From: a bacterium
Lineage (GTDB): Bacteria; Desulfobacterota; DSWW01
Length of the DNA stretch: 32,373 nucleotides
Direction of reading: 5' to 3'
Assembly: GCA_015486285.1 (NCBI GenBank)
Contig: WFRX01000387.1
Coordinates: forward strand, 1 to 32,373
Under the pieces are notes generated by a model that was not told the DNA's origin, made no database searches, and worked only from the letters and a program-made list of their open reading frames with translations. Shown here piece by piece: positions 1-7,477 of the stretch (position 1 is its first letter; each line of letters begins with the position of its first letter). A program made the translations under genes and the position numbers.

Positions 1-22
1 GACATCCCCTGGAAGGGGGCTG

Positions 23-135
23 TCGCGCCCGCAGGGCGAGCGCCATGGACGGCGCGAGTCAAATCCCGAGGAATGAAGCGTACTTTCTGTACGTTGAATG
101 ACGAGGGATGCAGCCGAACGCCGCAGATGGGACTT
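23..135. repeat. Compact structured intergenic element (possible dispersed repeat or RNA)
   Basis: Several inverted repeats are packed into about 110 bases. GCGCC at 40-44 pairs with GGCGC at 51-55. The same right arm can instead pair over 7 bp with TCGCGCC at 23-29, using 51-57, so the two pairings exclude each other. ATCCC at 63-67 pairs with GGGAT at 105-109 and encloses a 7-bp hairpin, 77-83 with 89-95 and loop TTTCT. It lies directly upstream of the lipoprotein gene that starts at 161. I recall similar sequence in intergenic regions of Desulfobacterota genomes, but cannot verify this here. The strand and whether it is transcribed are unknown. A spurious ORF begins inside it at 73. Confidence 0.45.
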
Positions 136-160
136 TTGGGGCAGCCTCCTAGGGGATCGA

Positions 161-2236
161 ATGGTCACCGGACGGTACCGGAAGCCGACGAAACTCCTTC
201 CCGGTCTGCTATGGGCCGTGCTCCTGGCCCACTTCGCGTGTGCCGCCTGCTCCGACGGCGGGCAGAATGCGGAAAATCTCTCGCCCTCGCCCCCTTCTAC
301 GGCCCTGTCACAGGGGTTGACCTTCGTTCAAGACCTGCGCCTCCTCACCCTGCCTCCACGGCACACCATCACCCGGCAGGTCTCGAGCCACGCCCGGAAC
401 GGTGGAAACGTGGACTTCAGCTATCCCGCCCTTTACAGGGAAGACGGGATGAATGTGGTCCTGGACGAACAGGGACCCGGGTGCATCAACCGGATATGGA
501 TCACCGCCCCGTTCATTGAAATCGTGGGCCCCATTCAGATCTTCCTGGATCGGATGGACGATCCGGTGGTGGACATGTCGGCCGAGGATCTGTTCAGCGG
601 CCTGATCCCGCCTTTTCGCTTCCCACTGGCCGGCGACCGAAACGTATCCAGCGGCGGGTATTTCTGCTATGTTCCGATGCCCTTCCGAAAACGGTGCAAG
701 GTCCGCATCGGCGGCTCCTTGCTGTACTACAACATCGATTACTACCGGTTTACCGAAGAGCAGGAGGCCGAAACCTTTACCGGCCGGGAAGACAACACAC
801 AGGCCCTCGACCTTCTCGCCGCCTCGGGAGGAAATCCCCACGAAGCGACCGAAGAAGTACGGTCGACAGAGGGGAGGGTCTCGCTGGGGCCGGGAGAAAA
901 TCAGGTCTTTTTCCTGGAACAAGGCCCCGGCTGGATTCTCCAACTGACGCTTCGTCCCGACCCCCTCACCGCAGCAGACCTCTCATCCGTATGGCTGCAC
1001 GGCCGCTGGGACAGGGCCGGCGATCCGCAGCTGGCAGCCCCCCTGCTGGATTTTTTCGGGTCAGGCCTCGGCCCGGAATCCGTGCGGGCCTTCCCGCTGG
1101 GCATCAACGCGGAGGAAGGAGAGTTCTACTGCTATTTCCCGATGCCCTTCGATACCGAGGGAGAGATGCGGCTGGAAAACCGGGGTACGGCGACCGTGGA
1201 CTTCCGATACCGGGTCGACTGGTCGGCCCGCCCCGCATGGGCGGGTCCGGGGAAAACGGGGACCTTTCACGCACAATGGCACGAGGAAAACCCTACCCGG
1301 GCGGACACCGATTACCGGATTCTCGAGACGGAAGGGTGGGGACGCTATGTCGGCTGTACGCTGACCATGCATGGCAAGCGGACCGGCATGCAGGCCCGGA
1401 GCTACCTGGAGGGGGACGAGCGGGCGTATGTGGACGACAGCCTCTCCCCGAGCCTGTACGGCACGGGCACGGAAGATTATTTCAACGGAGGCTGGTATTT
1501 CTCCTCAGGCACCTTCACCTTGCCCTTCCATGGAAACCCGGGTTATCGGGAGGACGGGGACGGCCGCACGGCGACCGGATGCTACCGCTTTCACATCACC
1601 GATCCCATCCCATTTTACAGGAGCCTGCGTTTCGGCATCGAACACGGCGGGTTCAACAGACAGGAGGCGGGCTACCGTTCCGTGGCCTACTATTATGCCC
1701 GGCCCGACCCCGCCCTGATCCTGACCGATTTTCTGGACGTCGGGGACGAGGCGTCCGAGAGGCTTCATCAGTATAAAGCCGAGGGGGTTTCATGGACCGG
1801 AGAATCGACCTTCTATTACGAAGGAGACCGGGACGGCACCCGGGGAGGCCTCCTGCCCATTGTCGGACCTCCCATCAGCCTGCCCCCGGACATTTCGCCC
1901 GAATCCGTTCGGGACGACGGCCGCCGGATCCGCTCGAGAAGCCGGTTCGTCGTTCGCCTGGATCCCGCCAACCGCGGGGTGCGTCTCCGGAGAAGGATGG
2001 ACGCAGGCATGAAGGACCAGGCGGCATCCGTATCCGTTGACGGCGTTCGGCTGTCCATTCCGTGGCATACCCTGGGCTGGAATCTTTCCAAACGATGGAA
2101 GGATGCGGAATACGAAATCCCCGCTCGATATATGGCGGGAAAGGATGCCGTTGCCTTGTCGATACAAGTGGAAGGGGGAGACCGGAACCCCTGGACCGAA
2201 TACACGTACTGGATTTACTGTTACCGGGATCTATAG
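161..2236 (+). CDS. DUF2961 / GH172-family putative glycoside hydrolase, lipoprotein
   Basis: This 691-residue protein has the DUF2961 fold now classed as glycoside hydrolase family 172, whose characterised members act on alpha-D-fructofuranosides and alpha-D-arabinofuranosides. The hallmark GTGTEDYFNGGW lies around residue 438, whose Glu is a likely catalytic residue by family knowledge. Earlier conserved stretches are GPGCINRIWIT near 105-115 and the repeated F/YCYxPMPF strands typical of its jelly-roll domains. The start at 161 is preferred over the longer frame beginning at 98 because AGGGG at 151-155 precedes it and it gives a basic, then hydrophobic N-terminus ending in FACAACSDGG. That fits an exported, probably lipid-anchored protein, although the lipobox is not classical. 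The Ser/Pro-rich stretch at 41-48 looks like a linker. The sugar substrate is unknown. No sugar transporter or regulator lies beside it. Confidence 0.85.
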   Translation: MVTGRYRKPTKLLPGLLWAVLLAHFACAACSDGGQNAENLSPSPPSTALSQGLTFVQDLRLLTLPPRHTITRQVSSHARNGGNVDFSYPALYREDGMNVVLDEQGPGCINRIWITAPFIEIVGPIQIFLDRMDDPVVDMSAEDLFSGLIPPFRFPLAGDRNVSSGGYFCYVPMPFRKRCKVRIGGSLLYYNIDYYRFTEEQEAETFTGREDNTQALDLLAASGGNPHEATEEVRSTEGRVSLGPGENQVFFLEQGPGWILQLTLRPDPLTAADLSSVWLHGRWDRAGDPQLAAPLLDFFGSGLGPESVRAFPLGINAEEGEFYCYFPMPFDTEGEMRLENRGTATVDFRYRVDWSARPAWAGPGKTGTFHAQWHEENPTRADTDYRILETEGWGRYVGCTLTMHGKRTGMQARSYLEGDERAYVDDSLSPSLYGTGTEDYFNGGWYFSSGTFTLPFHGNPGYREDGDGRTATGCYRFHITDPIPFYRSLRFGIEHGGFNRQEAGYRSVAYYYARPDPALILTDFLDVGDEASERLHQYKAEGVSWTGESTFYYEGDRDGTRGGLLPIVGPPISLPPDISPESVRDDGRRIRSRSRFVVRLDPANRGVRLRRRMDAGMKDQAASVSVDGVRLSIPWHTLGWNLSKRWKDAEYEIPARYMAGKDAVALSIQVEGGDRNPWTEYTYWIYCYRDL

Positions 2237-2251
2237 ACAGACATTTCCTGT

Positions 2252-2280
2252 ACGGTATATAGTTGGATACACATTACCGT
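2252..2280. promoter_or_regulatory. Inverted repeat upstream of the flavoprotein gene
   Basis: ACGGTA (2252-2257) and TACCGT (2275-2280) form a 6-bp inverted repeat with a 17-base spacer in the 98-base gap before the flavoprotein gene. It could be an operator or chance. No convincing -35/-10 pair is seen here. Confidence 0.2.
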
Positions 2281-2334
2281 TTACCATGAGAATACCATCC
2301 ACGCCGGCATGCATGCAGCGGAAGGAGACGAATC

Positions 2335-2934
2335 GTGAAAGTAATCGGAATCAATGCAAGCCCGAGAAAGGGCGCCAATACCCTCACAATCGTGGAGACC
2401 GTGCTGAAGGGGGCGGCGGATAAAGGGGCCGAGACGAAGCTGGTGAGCCTCAGCGGACTCGATATGAGGCCCTGTCTGGCGTGCGACGCCTGCAAAGAAA
2501 ACCTGGGACACTGTGCGCAGAAGGACGATCTGACCCCCCTGATGGAGGAGATGGCAACGTACGACGCAATCGTTCTGGGGACACCGGTGTACTGGTTCCA
2601 GGTAAGCGCTCAGTTCAAGATCCTGATCGACCGGCTCTACTGCTTCTACGGGCGGGAGGTGAATGCCGAGACGGGGGAAACCAAGGAGATCTACGCCTTC
2701 CCGGCGGGGAAGAAGATCGTTTTCGTGACATCGAGAGGGGACCCGGAGGACACCCAGACATTTCCGCACCTCTACCCCCACATGAACGACTGGCTCAAAA
2801 GCGTGGGCATGGTCTTGCTCGCCTCTTCCGTGGAAATCATCCATCATTACGGCTCGGCGAATGAGAAGGACGCGGCCCGCGGGAACAAGGAACTCATCGC
2901 AAGGGCGGAATCCGTGGGCGCTTCCCTCGTGTAA
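2335..2934 (+). CDS. Flavodoxin-fold NAD(P)H-dependent oxidoreductase / iron-sulfur flavoprotein-like
   Basis: The 199-residue protein has the NADPH-dependent FMN reductase fold. It opens with KVIGINASPRKGANT, the FMN-phosphate loop, and carries VLGTPVYWFQVSAQFK near residues 82-97, the second flavin-contacting segment. A compact cysteine group C47-x2-C50-x2-C53-x6-C60 resembles the [4Fe-4S] ligand motif of archaeal and bacterial iron-sulfur flavoproteins, so an electron-transfer role is plausible. The start is GTG with GGAAGGAG at 2319-2326. It stands alone between the GH172 gene and the topoisomerase operon, all on the plus strand, with about 160 bases before parE. The physiological partner cannot be inferred from its neighbours. 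A simple FMN-dependent quinone or nitro reductase is the alternative. Confidence 0.85.
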   Translation: MKVIGINASPRKGANTLTIVETVLKGAADKGAETKLVSLSGLDMRPCLACDACKENLGHCAQKDDLTPLMEEMATYDAIVLGTPVYWFQVSAQFKILIDRLYCFYGREVNAETGETKEIYAFPAGKKIVFVTSRGDPEDTQTFPHLYPHMNDWLKSVGMVLLASSVEIIHHYGSANEKDAARGNKELIARAESVGASLV

Positions 2935-2966
2935 CGCCTGCCCCCATATCTTGTGCCTTTTCTCCT

Positions 2967-2995
2967 TTGACACACAATAGGCTGTGGCCTATACT
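2967..2995 (+). promoter_or_regulatory. Sigma-70 promoter of parE-parC with overlapping palindrome
   Basis: TTGACA (2967-2972), a 17-base spacer and TATACT (2990-2995) form a near-consensus promoter. Transcription would start near 3002, leaving a leader of about 95 bases before parE. A perfect inverted repeat, ATAGGC-TGTG-GCCTAT (2977-2992), fills the spacer and overlaps the -10 box, where a repressor could bind. Confidence 0.75.
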
Positions 2996-3096
2996 GCGGT
3001 CGGTTGAAGGCAGTTCTGTGACGAAACCCTGCCCGCGGAAGCGTTTTCTTCGCCTGATTCACATGCAGCGTGGCGCAGGATCCTCGAGGGATTCAC

Positions 3097-4917
3097 ATGG
3101 CATCCGGGAAGCAACACGACTACGACGAAAGCAAGGTCAAGACCCTTTCCTCCCTGGAACACATCCGGCTTCGCACCGGCATGTATATCGGCCGGACCGG
3201 CGACGGCTCCCACTACGATGACGGCATCTACATCCTGCTCAAGGAGGTGGTGGATAACGGGATCGATGAATTCATCATGGGCTTCGGCAAGGGAATCGAC
3301 ATCTCCATCGAGGAAGGCCGGGTGACGGTCAGGGACTACGGCCGAGGCATTCCGCTGGGCAAGGTCGTGGACTGCGTCTCACGCATCAATACGGGGGCCA
3401 AGTACAACGACGATGTCTTTCAGTTCAGTGTGGGGCTGAACGGGGTCGGCACCAAGGCGGTGAACGCCCTGAGCGAGCAGTTCCTGGTCCGAAGCTTCCG
3501 CAACGGCAGGGTTGTGGAGGCGCGGTTCGAACGGGGAAGGCTTATAAAGGAATCCAGGGGACGAGCCAAGGACGAGCCGGATGGAACGCTGGTCCGGTTC
3601 CGGCCCGACCCGGACATCTTCGGCGCCTTTTCCTTCCGGGAGGAGCATCTCGCCAGAAGGCTCGGCTTCTACGCCTATCTGAACATGGGCCTCGAGATCC
3701 GCTTCAACGGCACCACCTATCGGTCGACGCGCGGCTTGCTTGACCTGATCCGGGAAGAGTGTCCCTTCGAAAAGCTCTACGAACCCCTGCACTTCAGCGA
3801 CAAGATGCTGGAGATCGCATTTACCCACACGAACCGCTTCAGCGAGAATTATTACTCTTTTGTCAACGGACAGTACACCGCCGACGGCGGGACGCACTTG
3901 AGTGCGTTCCGGGAGGGCCTGCTCAAGGGCATCAACGAATTCGCGAAAACCCGCTTCGACGGGGACGATGTTCGGGAGGGCATCATCGGGGCCGTGGCCC
4001 TCCGCCTGAAGGAGCCGGTGTTCGAGTCTCAGACCAAGAACAAGCTGGGCAACACGGAGATTCGCGCCCCCCTCGTGAACCGGATCCGGGACGTGGTGGT
4101 CGACCAGCTCCACCGGAATCCGAAGAAGGCGGAAAGGCTTCTTCGGAAAATCGAGGAGACGGAGAAGCTCCGGAAGGAACTGCAGTCCGTGAAGAAGATG
4201 GCCCGCCAGCGGGCCAAATCGGTCTCCATCCGGATCCCCCAGCTCAAGGACTGCAAGATCCACTTGAACAAGAAAAAGGGGACAGGCACCCAGTCCACGA
4301 TCTTCATTACCGAAGGCCAGTCAGCGGGGGGATCCTTTGTCAGCTGCCGCGATGTGAACAGCCAGGCGATCTTCACCCTGAAGGGCAAGCCCTTGAACGT
4401 GTGCGACCTCAAGCGGGACGCCCTGTACAAGAACGACGAAATCTACAACCTAATGCGAGGCCTGAACATCGAGGAGTCGATTGAGCGGCTCCGCTACCAG
4501 CATGTAGTCCTCGCCACGGACGCGGACGTGGACGGCATGCACATCCGCAATCTCCTGATCACCCTCTTTCTGCGCTTCTTCGAGCCCCTCGTTCATGACG
4601 GCCATCTCAAAATCCTGGAAACCCCTCTCTTCCGGGTCCGGAACAAGGCGGAAACGATCTACTGTTACTCGGAAGAGGAACGCGATGCGGCCCTGAAACG
4701 CCTCGGCCGGGGCGTGGAGGTCACCCGGTTCAAGGGGCTCGGCGAGATTTCGCCGAAGGAACTGAAACAATTCATCGGCAAGGAGATGCGCCTCACACCG
4801 GTGGTGGTCAACGGAAACGGCTCCGTTCCGGAGATCCTCTCCTTCTACATGGGCAGAAACACCCGGGAACGCCGTGACTACATCATGGAAAATCTGATCG
4901 TGGATACGACCCCATGA
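3097..4917 (+). CDS. parE: DNA topoisomerase IV subunit B (type IIA ATPase subunit)
   Basis: This 606-residue ATPase subunit works with ParC to decatenate and relax DNA by ATP-driven strand passage. The GHKL ATP-binding domain shows E50 and N54 in LKEVVDNGID and the DYGRGIP loop. The TOPRIM domain has ITEGQSAGGS with E406, and DADVDGMHI with D475, D477 and D479, all the metal-binding acids. The length lacks the large GyrB insertion of gammaproteobacteria and resembles the compact ParE found in Bacteroidetes- and Chlamydia-type pairs. The ATG at 3097 follows GAGGG at 3086-3090 and is preferred to the upstream GTG at 3070. Its stop overlaps the parC start in ATGA (4914-4917), so the subunits are translationally coupled. 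A stand-alone gyrase B is unlikely given the partner. Confidence 0.93.
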   Translation: MASGKQHDYDESKVKTLSSLEHIRLRTGMYIGRTGDGSHYDDGIYILLKEVVDNGIDEFIMGFGKGIDISIEEGRVTVRDYGRGIPLGKVVDCVSRINTGAKYNDDVFQFSVGLNGVGTKAVNALSEQFLVRSFRNGRVVEARFERGRLIKESRGRAKDEPDGTLVRFRPDPDIFGAFSFREEHLARRLGFYAYLNMGLEIRFNGTTYRSTRGLLDLIREECPFEKLYEPLHFSDKMLEIAFTHTNRFSENYYSFVNGQYTADGGTHLSAFREGLLKGINEFAKTRFDGDDVREGIIGAVALRLKEPVFESQTKNKLGNTEIRAPLVNRIRDVVVDQLHRNPKKAERLLRKIEETEKLRKELQSVKKMARQRAKSVSIRIPQLKDCKIHLNKKKGTGTQSTIFITEGQSAGGSFVSCRDVNSQAIFTLKGKPLNVCDLKRDALYKNDEIYNLMRGLNIEESIERLRYQHVVLATDADVDGMHIRNLLITLFLRFFEPLVHDGHLKILETPLFRVRNKAETIYCYSEEERDAALKRLGRGVEVTRFKGLGEISPKELKQFIGKEMRLTPVVVNGNGSVPEILSFYMGRNTRERRDYIMENLIVDTTP

Positions 4918-6986
4918 CCAAACAACTCGAATTCGATTTTGAGGCCGCTTCGGCCCCATCCCCCCCCCGTCCCACAGAGTTGGATGAAGCGCTCCCCGCG
5001 GAGGAAGAGCCGGGGGGAAGCGGCTCGACCCCGCCCGACGGGCAGGATCCCCTGCGAAGCCTGATGGAGAAGAACTTTCTCGAGTACGCCTCCTATGTGA
5101 TCTGCGAACGGGCCATCCCGAACCTGGAAGACGGTCTCAAGCCGGTCCAGCGGCGCATCCTGCACTCCCTCTGGGAGAAGGACGACGGGCGGTTTATCAA
5201 GGTGGCCAATGTCGTGGGCCACTGCATGCAGTACCACCCCCATGGCGATGCATCGATCACCGACGCCCTCACCGCCCTGACGAACAAGGGGTCCCTGATC
5301 GAAGGGCAGGGAAATTTCGGAAATATCCTCACCGGGGACCGGGCCGCCGCGCCCCGATACATCGAGTGCAGGCTCACGGAACTGGCCCGCAAGGAAATCT
5401 TCAACAAAGACCTGACCCGATACGTCCCGAGCTACGACGGACGGAACCGGGAGCCGGTCGCCCTGCCTGCCAAGCTGCCCCTTCTGCTGATGATGGGCGC
5501 CGACGGTATCGCCGTCGGCCTTTCCACACGTATCCTCCCGCACAACTTCCGTGAACTGCTCGAGGCCGAGATCGCCATCCTGCAGAAGAAGCCTTTCTCG
5601 CTTCTGCCCGACTTCCCCCAGGGGGGCCTGCTGGATGTATCCGAATACAACAAGGGGAACGGCCGCTGCCGCGTGCGCGCACAGATCGAACAGAGGGGCG
5701 CGGACAAGCTCGCCGTGGTCGAGCTGCCGTACGGCGCCACCACGGAATCGCTCATTGCGTCGATCGAGGACGCCATACGGAAAAAGAAGGTCCCGGTGAA
5801 GGCGATTGACGACTTCACGGCGGAAGCGGTGAACATCGAACTTACGCTCAACCCCGGAGCCCGGCCGGAAAAGGCGATCAAGGCCCTGTATGCATTTACC
5901 GGATGCGAGAGCGCCCTCACCTGCTTTTCAACGGTGATCCACAAGGGCCGGCCCGTGACCATCGACGTGGAGCAGATCCTCAGGGAGAACACGCAACAGC
6001 TTCTCAAGCTCCTCAAGCAGGAGCTTACCCTCGCGAGGCGGCGTCTTCTCGAGGAAATCCACGCAAAGACCCTCGTCCAGATCTTCGTGGAGAACCGGAT
6101 CTACAAGAACATCGAGGCCTGCGGGACCTATCCAAAGGTTCAGGCGGCCGTCATGGAGGGCCTTGAACCCTTTACCGATCGCCTCGACCGGCCGGTCACC
6201 AAACAGGATGTGGAGATGCTCCTGGGCATCCGCATCCGCCGCATCTCGCGGTTCGATCTCGAAAAGAGCCGCAAGGAGATCGGCGCCCTGAAAGCTGAAA
6301 TCGCAAGAGTCGAAAAACATCTCCGGAACATACGCGGTTTTTCCGTCCAGTACCTCAAGGGCCTCCTCAAAACGTACGGCAAGCTCCATCCGCGACGGAC
6401 CCGGGTTACCGTTTTCGACAGCATCGAAATCAAAGAGCTGACGGCCAGGGAATTGGAGATCCGCTACGACGAGAAGAAAGGATACCTCGGCTGGAACGTA
6501 AAGGGAGGCCGTCCTCTGCTTCAGTGTTCTTCCTACGACAGGATCCTCCTGGTGTGGGACGACGGACGATACCGGGTCATCCCGCCGCCGGAGACCCTGT
6601 TCGTGGACACCAACCTCGTCTATTCCGCCAAAATCGACCGGGATCGCATCATGACCATCGTCTTCGAGGAGTTCGGCAACGCGTACCTGAAGAAGTTCCG
6701 CTTCGGCGGGACCATCCTGAACAAGGAATACCGATGTGCCGGCAAGGCGTCGAAGATCCTGCTCTTCGCCGACGACAGCCCGGATGAGATTTACGTGAAA
6801 TACAGGCCTGCCAAGCGCCAGCGCATCCACCAGCAGCTGTTCCATGCCGGACGACTCGCCGTAAAAGGAGTGAAGGCCCGCGGCTCCCTGATGGCCCCCA
6901 AGCGAATCGAGAAAATCTCCACACGGAAGCCCCGCTGGTGGAAGGACGGCGATAAGGCGCCGCGCGGGATCCTGGTCGATCAATAA
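4914..6986 (+). CDS. parC: DNA topoisomerase IV subunit A
   Basis: The 690-residue DNA-cleavage subunit pairs with ParE. The active-site tyrosine is Y149 in AAAPRYIECR, preceded by the winged-helix stretch YHPHGDASITD. Position A113 corresponds to the quinolone-contact Ser83 of E. coli GyrA, while D117 matches Asp87. A coiled-coil segment lies near 440-475. A short, degenerate C-terminal domain replaces the full six-bladed GyrA pinwheel and lacks an obvious GyrA box, which supports topo IV over gyrase. The N-terminal 45 residues are acidic, Pro-rich and probably disordered. It overlaps parE by 4 bp. No terminator is evident after it; a repeat-rich gap follows. Confidence 0.92.
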   Translation: MTKQLEFDFEAASAPSPPRPTELDEALPAEEEPGGSGSTPPDGQDPLRSLMEKNFLEYASYVICERAIPNLEDGLKPVQRRILHSLWEKDDGRFIKVANVVGHCMQYHPHGDASITDALTALTNKGSLIEGQGNFGNILTGDRAAAPRYIECRLTELARKEIFNKDLTRYVPSYDGRNREPVALPAKLPLLLMMGADGIAVGLSTRILPHNFRELLEAEIAILQKKPFSLLPDFPQGGLLDVSEYNKGNGRCRVRAQIEQRGADKLAVVELPYGATTESLIASIEDAIRKKKVPVKAIDDFTAEAVNIELTLNPGARPEKAIKALYAFTGCESALTCFSTVIHKGRPVTIDVEQILRENTQQLLKLLKQELTLARRRLLEEIHAKTLVQIFVENRIYKNIEACGTYPKVQAAVMEGLEPFTDRLDRPVTKQDVEMLLGIRIRRISRFDLEKSRKEIGALKAEIARVEKHLRNIRGFSVQYLKGLLKTYGKLHPRRTRVTVFDSIEIKELTARELEIRYDEKKGYLGWNVKGGRPLLQCSSYDRILLVWDDGRYRVIPPPETLFVDTNLVYSAKIDRDRIMTIVFEEFGNAYLKKFRFGGTILNKEYRCAGKASKILLFADDSPDEIYVKYRPAKRQRIHQQLFHAGRLAVKGVKARGSLMAPKRIEKISTRKPRWWKDGDKAPRGILVDQ

Positions 6987-7067
6987 AGTGCAATGTTCCT
7001 GTCCCGCCTCGATTTACTTGGGCTCCGTCGCCCCCTCCCTCGAAAGCGGAGATGCCCCAGCCCTGTG

Positions 7068-7154
7068 AGCCGGGGGATTGCTTCGCTCCGCTCGCAATTT
7101 CCACAGTTCGAGGATATTGCGAGTCGCTGAAGGCGACGCGGCAATCCCCCGGCT
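7068..7154. repeat. Long palindromic dispersed-type repeat
   Basis: AGCCGGGGGATTGC (7068-7081) and GCAATCCCCCGGCT (7141-7154) are perfect 14-bp inverted arms. Inside, CTCGCAAT (7091-7098) pairs with ATTGCGAG (7116-7123), and a small GTCGC/GCGAC hairpin lies at 7123-7137. On the minus strand the segment reads ATTGCGAGCGGAGCGAAGCA followed by ATCCCC, the form of a palindrome that I recall as common in intergenic regions of many bacterial genomes. Confidence 0.7.
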
Positions 7155-7168
7155 TGCGTGGCACGGCC

Positions 7169-7272
7169 TCAAAATCCGCGGCGCAAATCGTTTTCCAGCT
7201 GACGCTCTGCAACCCCTTCGAGCTCCGCATGCGAGACTCAAAATCCGGGGTGCGAGTCGTTTTCCATCTGAC
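7169..7272. repeat. Pair of imperfect 35-bp direct repeats
   Basis: Copies at 7169-7203 and 7238-7272 match at 30 of 35 positions by my alignment. Both begin TCAAAATCCG and share TCGTTTTCCA. Their starts are 69 bases apart. The function is unknown; they may belong to the same dispersed repeat cluster as the adjacent palindrome. Confidence 0.65.
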
Positions 7273-7477
7273 AATCTTGTGCAGATCCGGGATACGCAAT
7301 TGCGCTCCGGCAGCGCAAAGCAGCACCTGGCGGACCTCCGCGAAAAGAGGATTCCCCTGCAAAGCCGGCAGGATAGCTGTGTTCCCCGGAACACGGCACG
7401 CATCGCCCCGATCGGGCATCAATCTTGCAAATAAATTCCGTTTCCAGAACTCGATCTACAGCCAAGGGGAACAACAG

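Larger units (their letters stand above)
6987..7477. other. Gene-poor, repeat-rich intergenic stretch
   Basis: This 491-base gap holds the palindromic repeat at 7068-7154 and two imperfect 35-bp direct repeats. An open frame from 7052 runs in frame into the following lipoprotein, but it lacks a ribosome site and consists of repeat sequence, so I do not treat it as coding. Confidence 0.6.

Noticed and set aside
7052..7477. Upstream extension of the Cys-rich lipoprotein
   Set aside because: It is made of palindromic and direct repeats, and the real signal peptide begins at 7478.
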